Shown here in pieces: positions 27,469 to 37,300 of a stretch of DNA of 57,211 nt. Under the pieces are notes generated by a model, which did no database searches, was not told the DNA's origin, and worked only from the letters and a program-made list of their open reading frames with translations. Numbering within the stretch: position 1 is the stretch's first letter; each line of letters starts with the position of its first letter. Position numbers and translations under genes: made by a program. The stretch lies in NCBI RefSeq assembly GCF_013839425.1, contig NZ_JACDNP010000014.1:1-57211 (forward strand). The letters run 5' to 3'. This DNA comes from Halorhabdus salina (GTDB taxonomy: Archaea; Halobacteriota; Halobacteria; Halobacteriales; Haloarculaceae).

Positions 27469-28062
27469 GTGAGCGACGATCACTCGCATTCTACTGACGT
27501 GGCTGATGCAGCGTCAAACGTTCTCTGTGCGACTCCAGCGATCGGGCACGCGAAAAACGAGCACTGTCGAGACTTGTTGACGCGGGCGGGACCGCCCGGG
27601 ACGATCCTCGGCGTGACCGTTGCCTCCTCGCCCGGTGAACGGATGAGCGAGTGGAGCAACGCAATCGATCCCGTCCAAACCAAGCTCTCGTTCGTCGACG
27701 TATCCAACGGCGGCCGATCCGCAGCCATGTCTGTTGACGGGTTCGGCGGCCAGCACGGAGCGATGGTCAACATGGTCGAGATCGAAGATGTCGACCTCCA
27801 CCAACTCGGGACACAGATATCGGCACAGCTCGACGCGGCGACGGACGGCCCTGTGGTGGTCTGTCTGGACTCGCTGACGGACCTGTTCCAGTTCGAATCC
27901 GAACGGAAGATCCATCGGTTCCTCAACGTCGTCACGACTCGCGTCGAAGCAGCCGATGCCATCGCACACTACCATATCGACGCGAATGGCCACCCGACAT
28001 CCACGATCGAAACGTTGGCGCCACTGTTCGACGTGACCATTCGGGCCGACGAGTCGCTGTAG
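27469..28062 (+). CDS. RecA/KaiC-like protein lacking the P-loop (DUF7504-like)
   Basis: A 197-residue protein with a RecA-type core. GPVVVCLDSLTDLFQF resembles a Walker B strand; FLNVVTTRVEAADAIAHYHID and TLAPLFDVTIRADE follow as in KaiC-like haloarchaeal proteins. The usual GxxGxGK[ST] Walker A is absent: the equivalent region reads AGPPGTILGVTVASSPGER, so nucleotide hydrolysis is doubtful. I recall this family as DUF7504, often found near regulators. It starts with GTG preceded by a good Shine-Dalgarno, which is unusual in this window. It lies between the CHAT cluster and the HalX protein, on the same strand. Confidence 0.6.
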   Translation: MSDDHSHSTDVADAASNVLCATPAIGHAKNEHCRDLLTRAGPPGTILGVTVASSPGERMSEWSNAIDPVQTKLSFVDVSNGGRSAAMSVDGFGGQHGAMVNMVEIEDVDLHQLGTQISAQLDAATDGPVVVCLDSLTDLFQFESERKIHRFLNVVTTRVEAADAIAHYHIDANGHPTSTIETLAPLFDVTIRADESL

Positions 28063-28119
28063 ACCTCCACTGCAGTAGAGTGCCTCGCCATCCAGCAATT
28101 CTCGATTGAAGAGCCTCAT

Positions 28120-28128
28120 CATTTTTGC
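28120..28128 (+). promoter_or_regulatory. TATA element of HalX protein gene
   Basis: CATTTTTGC is centred 31 nt before the ATG at 28155. This gives the HalX gene its own promoter and supports the internal ATG over the open-frame start at 28125. Confidence 0.5.
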
Positions 28129-28154
28129 CGTCGCCAAGGAAACGCTTCGATACG

Positions 28155-28685
28155 ATGGCCGCGCCGCCCGACGTCGTGTTGGTATACGTACCTGACAAGA
28201 CAAAACGTCGATCGATCACGACCGCCCTCCGGGACCGCTGGTCGGTCCGAACTGCTGCCTCACTAGATGCAGCCACCACTAGTCTGGACGAAACGATCGC
28301 TGTGGTCGTCGTCGGCGGGGACGACAGCACCGCAATCGAACATGCCCTCACGAACAGCCCAAATGAGTGCGATCACATACAGGTGCTGTGGCTCGGTAGT
28401 AACGAGGCCGATATCGCAGCCAGCGCTGTCAAGGTGCTTGCCGAGGATGTTACAGCGGCTGAACTTCAACAGACCGTCGCTCGACTCCATCAACGGGCGC
28501 GTTACAATCGGTTGCTCACGACGTGCTACGAACTATCTCGTGCACGAAGTGAAGCAAAAGCAGATGGGCTATCGGATGCTGTCGACACCCACGATCAAAC
28601 GCTCGAATCAGTACAGCGCGAACTCGACGATCTTGCGGCAGACATAGACGACATCGACGCGTTCGACGTCGCCCTCGAAAAGTGA
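28155..28685 (+). CDS. degenerate receiver-HalX domain protein
   Basis: A 176-residue protein. Residues 1 to about 105 have receiver-like alternation but lack the conserved acidic pocket: VLVYVPDKTKRR replaces the usual DD, and the phospho-acceptor strand reads AVVVVGGDDS rather than hydrophobic-x-D. The C-terminal ~70 residues (LHQRARYNRLLTTCYELSRARSEAK, then an acidic helix ending LDDLAADIDDID) match the HalX helical domain of haloarchaeal response regulators. It probably signals without phosphorylation or acts as a scaffold. It stops 52 nt before the convergent leuD. Confidence 0.7.
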   Translation: MAAPPDVVLVYVPDKTKRRSITTALRDRWSVRTAASLDAATTSLDETIAVVVVGGDDSTAIEHALTNSPNECDHIQVLWLGSNEADIAASAVKVLAEDVTAAELQQTVARLHQRARYNRLLTTCYELSRARSEAKADGLSDAVDTHDQTLESVQRELDDLAADIDDIDAFDVALEK

Positions 28686-28737
28686 CAAGACGCGACGATC
28701 GCCGTGTACGCTCGAGGGAGGCTAGGCCGACACGACG

Positions 28738-29352
28738 TTATTTCAGATACGGCAGTGACGCAGCCGTCGCCGAAATTTCGCCGCTGTTTGCGCTCATCAG
28801 CGCGGTCGTGTCCCAGATGCCCTCGACTAGGGCCTGTCGCTGTGCGTCGTCGACATCAACATCGACAGTCTGACCGCCGTAGGTGACCGTCTCGTTCTCG
28901 ACGTCGATGTCGATGTCGCCGTCGGGATTGGCCTCGACCCAGTCCTGCAGATCGGCGATGGTTTCGCTGTCGGCCGTCACCGTCGGCATCCCGAGTGCGA
29001 GGCAGTTACCCGCGAAAATCTCGGCGAAGGACTCGCCGATGAACGCGTCGATCCCCCAGCGCATCAGCGCCTGGGGTGCGTGTTCTCGCGAGGAGCCACA
29101 CCCGAAGTTGTCGTTGACAACCATCACGTTGGCCTCGTTGAACCGCTCCTCGTTCATCGGGTGGGCTTTCTGGTTGTCATCGTCGTCATAACGGACGTCG
29201 AAGAAGGCGAACTGCCCCAGGCCGTCGAAGGTGACGACCTTCATGAAGCGCGCGGGGATGATCTGGTCGGTGTCGATGTCGTTGCCCCGGATGGGCACAC
29301 CCGTCTCACTCACCGCACGGACTTCGGGAATGTCGGCGTCGAAGTCGCTCAT
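28738..29352 (-). CDS. leuD: 3-isopropylmalate dehydratase small subunit
   Basis: A 204-residue swivel-domain subunit: VPIRGNDIDTDQIIPARFMK at the N-terminus and NFGCGSSREHAPQALMRWGIDAFIGESFAEIF, the substrate-binding motif of aconitase-family small subunits. With LeuC it isomerises 2-isopropylmalate to 3-isopropylmalate. Its ATG overlaps the leuC stop (ATGA, 4 nt). It is the last gene of the ilvB-ilvN-ilvC-leuC-leuD run. No leuB follows: the next gene is the convergent HalX protein. Confidence 0.95.
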   Translation of the reverse strand: MSDFDADIPEVRAVSETGVPIRGNDIDTDQIIPARFMKVVTFDGLGQFAFFDVRYDDDDNQKAHPMNEERFNEANVMVVNDNFGCGSSREHAPQALMRWGIDAFIGESFAEIFAGNCLALGMPTVTADSETIADLQDWVEANPDGDIDIDVENETVTYGGQTVDVDVDDAQRQALVEGIWDTTALMSANSGEISATAASLPYLK

Positions 29353-30770
29353 ACAGGAGTCACCTCCGGCAGTTCGCGCACGTCAGTCACTTCCCCGGTG
29401 ATCGCCGCGGCGGCGACCATCTGGGGATTCATCAGCACCGTCCGCCCGTCTTTGCTCCCCTGTCGGCCGACGAAGTTCCGGTTCGACGAGGAGGCGGAGG
29501 CCTCGTCGCCCTCCAGTTGATCCTCGTTCATGCCCAGACACATCGAACAGCCGGCGTTGCGCCATTCGAAGCCGGCCTCGCGGAACACGTCCGCCAGGCC
29601 CTCTTCCTCTGCGGCCTCCTGGACGCGCTGGCTGCCGGGGACGACCATCGCGCGGACGCTGTCGTCGACGTCCCGGCCTTCGACGATCGCCGCGGCCCGA
29701 CGGAGGTCCGGCAAGCGAGCGTTCGTACACGACCCCAGGAAGACGACGTCGATATCGTAGCCCGCCATGGTCTCGCCAGGTTCGACGCGCATGTGCTCCT
29801 GGGCGCGGCGGGCGGTCTCCTGTTTGTCCTCGGGCAGGTCCTCGGGGTGGGGGATCGGCTCGGTGATGCCGATGCCCTGACCCGGGGTCGTGCCCCACGT
29901 AACGACTGGCTCGAGTTCGCTGGCGTCGATGTGGACCACGTCGTCGTACTCGGCGTCCTCATCTGAGCGGATCGACTCCCAGTAGGGCTTGAGCTCGTCG
30001 AACTTCTCAGGGTTCTCCTGGAAGTAATCAGTTTCCTTCATCCACTCGTAGGTGGTCTCGTCGGGGTTGACGTAGCCCGCGCGAGCGCCGCCCTCGATGG
30101 ACATGTTACAGATCGACATTCGCCCCTCCATGTCCAGGTTCTCGATGGCTTCGCCAGCGTACTCATAGACGTAGCCGACGCCGCCGTCAGTGCCCAGCCG
30201 GCGGATGATCTCTAAGATGATGTCCTTGGCCTCGACGCCAGCCCCGAGTTCGCCGTCGACCTGGATTTTCCGCACTTTCTGTTTCTCCATGGCGATGCAC
30301 TGGGTGGCCAGGACGTCCCGGATCTGGGAGGTACCGATGCCAAAGGCCAGCGCGCCGAAGGCACCGTGCGTGGAGGTGTGACTGTCGCCACAGACGATCG
30401 TCTTCCCGGGCTGGGTGATGCCCTGCTCCGGGCCGATAACGTGGACGATGCCCTGATCTCCCGTACTCGGATCGGAGAACTCGATGTTCGCCTCGCGGAC
30501 GTTCTGCTCGAGTTCGCTCATCATCTCCTCGGCCGCGTCGTCGCTGTAGGGCCGGGACTGATCGCTCGTCGGCACGATGTGATCGACCGTCGCGTGGGTC
30601 AGGTCCGGGCGGGCGACCTCGATATCGCGCTCCCGGAGCATGCCGAAGGCTTGTGGGCTGGTGACCTCGTGGATGAGGTGGAGCCCGACGAACAGTTGGT
30701 CCTGCCCGTTGGGGAGTTGCGTTACCTTGTGCTCGTCCCACACCTTGTCGTACAGCGTTCCCTGACTCAT
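29349..30770 (-). CDS. leuC: 3-isopropylmalate dehydratase large subunit
   Basis: A 473-residue aconitase-family subunit. [4Fe-4S] ligands are in VVFLGSCTNARLPDLRRAA and GCSMCLGMNEDQ. Other landmarks are HEVTSPQAFGMLRE, PTSDQSRPYSDD, CGDSHTSTHGAFGALAFGIG and SNRNFVGRQGSKDGRTVLMN. It catalyses the leucine-branch isomerisation with LeuD. It follows ilvC by 57 nt and is coupled to leuD by a 4-nt overlap. The length and motif set favour LeuC over aconitase. Confidence 0.95.
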   Translation of the reverse strand: MSQGTLYDKVWDEHKVTQLPNGQDQLFVGLHLIHEVTSPQAFGMLRERDIEVARPDLTHATVDHIVPTSDQSRPYSDDAAEEMMSELEQNVREANIEFSDPSTGDQGIVHVIGPEQGITQPGKTIVCGDSHTSTHGAFGALAFGIGTSQIRDVLATQCIAMEKQKVRKIQVDGELGAGVEAKDIILEIIRRLGTDGGVGYVYEYAGEAIENLDMEGRMSICNMSIEGGARAGYVNPDETTYEWMKETDYFQENPEKFDELKPYWESIRSDEDAEYDDVVHIDASELEPVVTWGTTPGQGIGITEPIPHPEDLPEDKQETARRAQEHMRVEPGETMAGYDIDVVFLGSCTNARLPDLRRAAAIVEGRDVDDSVRAMVVPGSQRVQEAAEEEGLADVFREAGFEWRNAGCSMCLGMNEDQLEGDEASASSSNRNFVGRQGSKDGRTVLMNPQMVAAAAITGEVTDVRELPEVTPV

Positions 30771-30827
30771 ACTCGTCCTCCGTCCGTTGTGTGCGTTCGA
30801 TAGCGTGATTTCATTGTGTCGCGTCGC

Positions 30828-31838
<1,011 letters not shown>

Positions 31839-31910
31839 CGTTGTCGTCTCCATATCTGCGTTACGTGGGTGTCAATCTATCGTGTCGTCACGGGCAGGCG
31901 AGAATCGGCG

Positions 31911-32528
31911 TTACTCACCACTCGCGTACCCGTTTGCATCCATCGTTTCCGCGCCGCGTTCGAGGGCCGCCGCTCCCGTTCGGACGACTTCCTCGACATC
32001 GAACTGCTCGAAGGCCTCGATCGCGGCGTCTATCTTCTGTTTGCTTCCGGTGATCTCGACGGTCACGGCGTTGGGTGAGGCGTCGACAGCCTGGCCGTTG
32101 TACATCTCCGCGACCGACTGGACGTCGTCTGGCTTCTCGGCCCGCACTTTAACGAGGGCGAGTTCCCGTCGCATCGCCTCGGGTTGCAGTTCCTCGACGG
32201 CGATCGTCGGGATCAGCTTCCGGAGCTGTTTTTTCGCCTGCTCGACGCCCGGCTCGGGTTCCTCGATGACGATCGTCATCCGGGCGACGCCGTCGTCGGT
32301 CGTCGGGCCAACGGTGAGGCTCTCGATGTTGAACTGCCGGCGGCTAAAGAGCCCGGACACCTCCGCGAGGACGCCGGGCTCGTGTTTGACCAGCGCCGAC
32401 AGCACCGCATAGCGGGGCTGGTGGGTCGCTTCAGCTTCCGGATCGATACGAATACCTTGCTCGTTGCGCCGCCCCTCGGGTCGCATTCGCTCTTCGGGGG
32501 CCGGCCCTGGGAGTTCTCCACTACTCAT
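31911..32528 (-). CDS. ilvN: acetolactate synthase regulatory (small) subunit
   Basis: A 205-residue ACT-domain subunit. The ACT motif is YAVLSALVKHEPGVLAEVSGLFSRRQFNIESLTVGPT, the site where valine-type feedback inhibitors bind in this family. A second C-terminal domain (ALVKVRAEKPDDVQSVAEMY, TVEITGSKQKIDAAIEAF) follows. An N-terminal extension of about 38 residues, rich in Pro/Glu/Arg, precedes the ACT domain. Only 2 nt separate it from the ilvB stop, so the catalytic and regulatory subunits are made together. Confidence 0.93.
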   Translation of the reverse strand: MSSGELPGPAPEERMRPEGRRNEQGIRIDPEAEATHQPRYAVLSALVKHEPGVLAEVSGLFSRRQFNIESLTVGPTTDDGVARMTIVIEEPEPGVEQAKKQLRKLIPTIAVEELQPEAMRRELALVKVRAEKPDDVQSVAEMYNGQAVDASPNAVTVEITGSKQKIDAAIEAFEQFDVEEVVRTGAAALERGAETMDANGYASGE

Positions 32529-32530
32529 TG

Positions 32531-34306
32531 TTAGAGGGTGTCCAGTTGCTGCTCGTTCAGCGCGAACTGTCCGTTGTCGCCGCCGCTCGGAACCATCGGA
32601 TAGACGTTCTCGCCGGGGTCGATGATCGCATCGATGACCGCAGGCCCGTCGTACTCCCGGGCCTTCTTGATCACGTCATCGACCTCGTCGTGCTCTTCCA
32701 GTCGGAATCCACGCGCGCCAAAGGATTCCGCCAGCAGGTCGAACTCGGGGATCCACGGGTACTCGCTGGCCATCCGTCGGCCCTCGTAGAACCCGTCCTG
32801 CCACTGGCGGACCATCCCGATCGCCTCGTTGTTGAGGATGACGTACGTGATGTCCAGATCCTCCCGCACGGCGACGGATAGTTCCTGCATCGTCATCAGG
32901 AACGAACCGTCCCCATCGAAGGTAACGACTTCACGGTCGGGCGCTCCCAGCTTGGCCCCGATGGCCGAGGGAACACCGTAGCCCATCGTCCCCAGCCCAT
33001 TGCTGGAAACCCACGTGCGGGGTTCGGTGTACGTCCAGAACTGGCAGGCCCACATCTGATGTTGGCCGACACCCGTGGTGACGATCGCGTCGTCGTCGGC
33101 GTGCTCGGCGAAGCGTTCGACGACATATTGGGGCTTGAGCGGTTCGTCCTCGGGCGTCTCGTAGTCCAGCGGGTACTCCTCGGTCCACGTCTGACACTGT
33201 GCGCGCCACTCGTCGGCGTCGGGGGCCTCGGTCAGTTCGTCGTCCAACTGTTCGAGGACGCGCTCGGCGTCGCCCAGGAGCGGATAGTCGGCGTAGATGT
33301 TCTTGTTGATCTCGGCGGGGTCGATCTCGACGTGGATGACGTCGGCGTCCGGTGCGAAGCTGTCGACGCCGCCGGTCAGCCGGTCGTCGAAGCGCGTCCC
33401 GATACCCAGCAACACGTCGCAGTTGGTGATCGCCAAGTTGGCCGCGCCCGTGCCGTGCATCCCGGCCATGCCCAGCGAGAGGTCGTCGGTCTCGGGGAAA
33501 CCTCCCAACCCAGGCATGGTCGTGATCACTGGAATCTCGTACTCGCGGGCGAACGCGCGCAATTCGTCGTGTGCTTCGCCCTTGATGACGCCCCCACCCG
33601 AGAGAATAGCCGGTCGATCGGCTTCCTCGAGTGCTTCGGCAGCAGCCTCGATGACCGCCTCGTCGGCAGTCTCTGGCGGGTGGTAGGTATCCGGCGTCTC
33701 AGGGGAGACCGGCTGGACGTCGGTCTCGGCCTTGCTGGCGTCTTTGGGCAAGTCGACCAAAGTCGGCCCCTGTCGACCGGCATCGGCCAGCGCGAAGGCC
33801 TCGCTGACGTCCTCGCCCAGGGTGTCCGGATCGCCGGCGAAGTAGTTCTGCTTGGTGATCGGCTGGGTGATCCCGACAGTGTCGACTTCCTGGAAGGCGT
33901 CGTTGCCGACGAAATCCGTCGCGACCTGGCCGGTCAGGGCGATCATCGGATCGGAGTCCATCGAGGCGTCGGCGATCCCTGTCACGAGATTGGTCGCTCC
34001 CGGCCCCGAGGTCGCCATCGCGACGCCCGGATCGCCCGAGACGATGCCGTAGGCGTCGGCCGCGTGGGCCGCACCTTGCTCGTGGGCCATCGTGATGTGC
34101 TCGATGTCCGAGTCATAGAGTGCGTCGTAGACGGGCATGATCGCGCCGCCCTGGACGCCAAAGGCCATGTCGACGCCGGCCTCCTCCAAGGCGATGATCG
34201 CGGCTTCTGCGCCCGTCGTCACTTCACGAGCGTCGTCACTCCCGTCGTCGGCTTCGTCTCCCGGCGAGTCCGGTTCCGGATCCTGATGGAACGCGCGTTC
34301 GCTCAT
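32531..34306 (-). CDS. ilvB: acetolactate synthase catalytic (large) subunit
   Basis: A 591-residue ThDP-dependent enzyme committing pyruvate to branched-chain amino acids. It has FGVQGGAIMPVYDALYDS and HEQGAAHAADAYGIVSG (catalytic Glu), GPGATNLVTGIADASMDS, a central FAD/DHS domain, and the ThDP motif GDGSFLMTMQELSVAVREDL ending in VILNN. An acidic N-terminal extension of about 30 residues is haloarchaeal in style. The start is preceded by GGGAGG at suitable SD spacing and overlaps the stop of an upstream short ORF (ATGA). It heads ilvB-ilvN-ilvC-leuC-leuD. Confidence 0.95.
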   Translation of the reverse strand: MSERAFHQDPEPDSPGDEADDGSDDAREVTTGAEAAIIALEEAGVDMAFGVQGGAIMPVYDALYDSDIEHITMAHEQGAAHAADAYGIVSGDPGVAMATSGPGATNLVTGIADASMDSDPMIALTGQVATDFVGNDAFQEVDTVGITQPITKQNYFAGDPDTLGEDVSEAFALADAGRQGPTLVDLPKDASKAETDVQPVSPETPDTYHPPETADEAVIEAAAEALEEADRPAILSGGGVIKGEAHDELRAFAREYEIPVITTMPGLGGFPETDDLSLGMAGMHGTGAANLAITNCDVLLGIGTRFDDRLTGGVDSFAPDADVIHVEIDPAEINKNIYADYPLLGDAERVLEQLDDELTEAPDADEWRAQCQTWTEEYPLDYETPEDEPLKPQYVVERFAEHADDDAIVTTGVGQHQMWACQFWTYTEPRTWVSSNGLGTMGYGVPSAIGAKLGAPDREVVTFDGDGSFLMTMQELSVAVREDLDITYVILNNEAIGMVRQWQDGFYEGRRMASEYPWIPEFDLLAESFGARGFRLEEHDEVDDVIKKAREYDGPAVIDAIIDPGENVYPMVPSGGDNGQFALNEQQLDTL

Positions 34307-34386
34307 GGTCGATACCTCCCTGCGGTGGGTGCCGGTCCCGGACTGGATGCCCGCGGACGCAGCGTCGATGAGTGCTGGTGTGTCAT
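34303..34386 (-). other. second leader ORF, overlapping ilvB start
   Basis: A 27-codon ORF (MTHQHSSTLRPRASS..., Pro/Arg/Ser-rich) starts 68 nt beyond the first leader ORF. It ends in TGA that overlaps the ilvB ATG by 4 nt. Its last codons contain the GGGAGG that would be the ilvB Shine-Dalgarno. Ribosomes translating it would deliver directly to ilvB. Whether it is translated is unknown. Confidence 0.35.
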
Positions 34387-34441
34387 AGCTGGAGTCTTGT
34401 CGCTGGTGGTCACAACGCCGTACAATCGTCGTCGGAGATGT

Positions 34442-34475
34442 GGTACTGTTGGGGCTATAGGGCCCCTACAATACC
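34442..34475 (-). promoter_or_regulatory. RNA hairpin in ilv leader (candidate attenuator)
   Basis: On the minus-strand RNA, GGUAUUGUAGGGGC (34475-34462) pairs with GCCCCAACAGUACC (34455-34442) around the 6-nt loop CCUAUA. There are twelve Watson-Crick pairs, one U-G and one A-A mismatch. The left arm encodes the Gly-Ile-Val-Gly-Ala codons of the leader ORF, and the UAG stop straddles the loop and right arm, so translation and folding are mutually exclusive. No U-run follows, so a classic intrinsic terminator is not evident. Confidence 0.5.
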
Positions 34476-34541
34476 GACGAGAAGCAGGTCGGACGCGCCG
34501 CTGGCACTGGATCGAACCCCGGACGTGACCAGCGGGCGCAT
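34455..34541 (-). other. candidate branched-chain leader peptide (ilvL-like)
   Basis: A 28-codon ORF starts with ATG about 30 nt from a good TATA box, as expected for a leaderless mRNA. It begins MRPLVTSGVR and ends DLLLVGIVGAL. The last 11 residues hold four Leu, two Val and one Ile, the products of the operon it precedes. The codons there (CTT, ATT, GTA, CTA) are uncommon in neighbouring GC-rich genes. Stalling at these codons would leave the downstream hairpin free. This is the design of a leader-peptide attenuator, but it is inferred purely from sequence. Confidence 0.5.
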
Positions 34542-34566
34542 CGGTACCGGAACGTAGTCGTCGTTC

Positions 34567-34574
34567 ATTATAAA
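34567..34574 (-). promoter_or_regulatory. TATA element of ilvBNC-leuCD operon
   Basis: TTTATAAT on the minus strand, with a CGGAACG BRE-like element upstream, is centred 30 nt before the leader ORF ATG at 34541. The ilvB start is 235 nt further on, an unusually long leader for a haloarchaeal mRNA. Between 34575 and the leuA stop at 34661 nothing was recognised. Confidence 0.6.
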
Positions 34575-34660
34575 CGTTCCGTGAGATTGATCCACGAACG
34601 TACGACACTGCGTCGTACAGCGGTCGCTGGCCGGTCTGGGCGGGCGACGTGGGTGACATG

Positions 34661-35866
<1,206 letters not shown>

Positions 35867-35911
35867 CCTCGGATGTGTTAGACATTTGCGTTCGGGCGGA
35901 TGGCGCCGGCG

Positions 35912-35919
35912 TATTTAAA
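35912..35919 (-). promoter_or_regulatory. TATA element of leuA
   Basis: TTTAAATA on the minus strand is a consensus haloarchaeal TATA box, centred 30 nt before the ATG at 35885 and 49 nt before the TTG that begins the leuA frame. Confidence 0.6.
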
Positions 35920-36184
35920 TCTTCTCAAACCCGCAGTTCGGATCGGGCAAACGTCAAGTCACGTCCTAATCTGGCGTCGAAAGTCGCGCGATTGTTGCGT
36001 AATTCGGTATGGGTGTCGTCACACAGTCCCGCTGTCGCCTGGCCATGGTCGAGCCCGCACGTTGCTCGCTTGTTCGGCGTGTTCTGGATTGAACATTATG
36101 TTGGATATCGGAGTTATTAGTATTGATACCAGGAGATACAGGCTTATCTTTTCGAGCCCATCTACTTCGGATAGTTACCCATCA

Positions 36185-37294
36185 ATGCGCCCAAAACGAT
36201 ACAGTAGACGAGAGTTACTCGGTGCCACTGCTGGCATCGGTATTGCTGGACTCGCCGGTTGTATCGGCGATGGCAATTCAGCCACCGAGACCGAAACGGC
36301 CGCCTCGGCGGGTGAACAGATAGGCGAAGACACCACGCAGGTGGGTATGATCTACGCGCTCGCCGGCCTCGACGACCGCTCGTTCAACGATGCGGCCAAC
36401 AGGGGGATCCAGCGAGCACGACTCGACTACGGCATTTCGTTCTCGAATCACGAGCCGGACACGGCCAAAGACATCTCGGCGTTGCAACGCCAGCTCGCAC
36501 GCAGTGAGACACCGGCCTACGATCTTCTCTGTTGTATCGGGTTCGTCCAGCAGGAATCGCTTGGAACGATCGCGTCCGAATACCCGGACCAAAAATTCAT
36601 GATCGTCGACGCGACCGTTGACGCCGAGAACGTTGCCAGTTATGTGTTCAAGGAGCACGAAGGCTCGTTCCAGGCAGGCCATCTCGCTGGCCAGTTGACC
36701 AGCAGGGAGATCACGCTTGGTACCGGCACAACCAACCCCGAGGAACGAACCGTGGGGTTCGTTGGTGGCGTCGAAAACGACCTGATAAAACGCTTCGAGG
36801 CGGGATATCGGGCAGGCGTAAGCTACGCCGATTCGGAGGTAACTGTCCGCTCGTCGTACGTCGGGAACTTCGCGGACGTGCAGACGGCCTTCGATATCGC
36901 ACAGGGCATGTACGACGACGGAGCAGATATTGTCTATCACGCGGCCGGCGGGGCCGGGCTGGGCGTCTTTCAGGCGGCCCAGGCCGCTAACCGGTACGCG
37001 ATCGGCGTCGACGCCGACCAGTCCCGGAGTAATCCACGATACGCGGACGTCATCCTCGCGAGTATGGTCAAGCGTGTCGATAACGCCATCTACAGCGCCA
37101 CCAGCAACGTCGTCGACGGTGGATTCCAGGGTGGGAGTATCATCCCGCTTGGCCTTGAATCGGACGGCGTCGATCTGGTCTACGGGACTTCGCTTGAACC
37201 AGCGATACCGAAGGCCGTCAAGACAGCAATCCAGACCTCCAGAGAAGAGATCGTCGCGGGACGTATTACGGTCCCAACAGAGGTCGAGGGGTGA
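36185..37294 (+). CDS. BMP family (nucleoside-binding type) Tat lipoprotein
   Basis: A 369-residue binding protein. The N-terminus carries a twin-arginine motif, YSRRELLGA, and a lipobox, LAGC, giving a Tat-exported lipoprotein. The body matches the Bmp/PnrA family: VGMIYALAGLDDRSFNDAANRGI, SEYPDQKFMIVDATVD, NVASYVFKEHEGSFQAGHLAG, RTVGFVGGVENDLIKRFEAGYRAG, IVYHAAGGAGLGVFQAA and YAIGVDADQS. Family members bind purine nucleosides or similar ligands for ABC uptake, but no ABC transporter is here. The gene is followed after 6 nt by a chemotaxis transducer. The likely role is as ligand sensor for taxis, as for the BasB-BasT and CosB-CosT pairs of Halobacterium salinarum. Confidence 0.88.
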   Translation: MRPKRYSRRELLGATAGIGIAGLAGCIGDGNSATETETAASAGEQIGEDTTQVGMIYALAGLDDRSFNDAANRGIQRARLDYGISFSNHEPDTAKDISALQRQLARSETPAYDLLCCIGFVQQESLGTIASEYPDQKFMIVDATVDAENVASYVFKEHEGSFQAGHLAGQLTSREITLGTGTTNPEERTVGFVGGVENDLIKRFEAGYRAGVSYADSEVTVRSSYVGNFADVQTAFDIAQGMYDDGADIVYHAAGGAGLGVFQAAQAANRYAIGVDADQSRSNPRYADVILASMVKRVDNAIYSATSNVVDGGFQGGSIIPLGLESDGVDLVYGTSLEPAIPKAVKTAIQTSREEIVAGRITVPTEVEG

Positions 37295-37300
37295 GTACGG

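Noticed and set aside
34442-34475. Intrinsic terminator at the ilv leader hairpin
   Set aside because: The hairpin is strong but no U-run follows on the minus strand, and archaeal termination depends mainly on U-tracts.
33059-34528. 489-codon plus-strand ORF opposite ilvB
   Set aside because: It is antisense to ilvB and its leader; no family resemblance.
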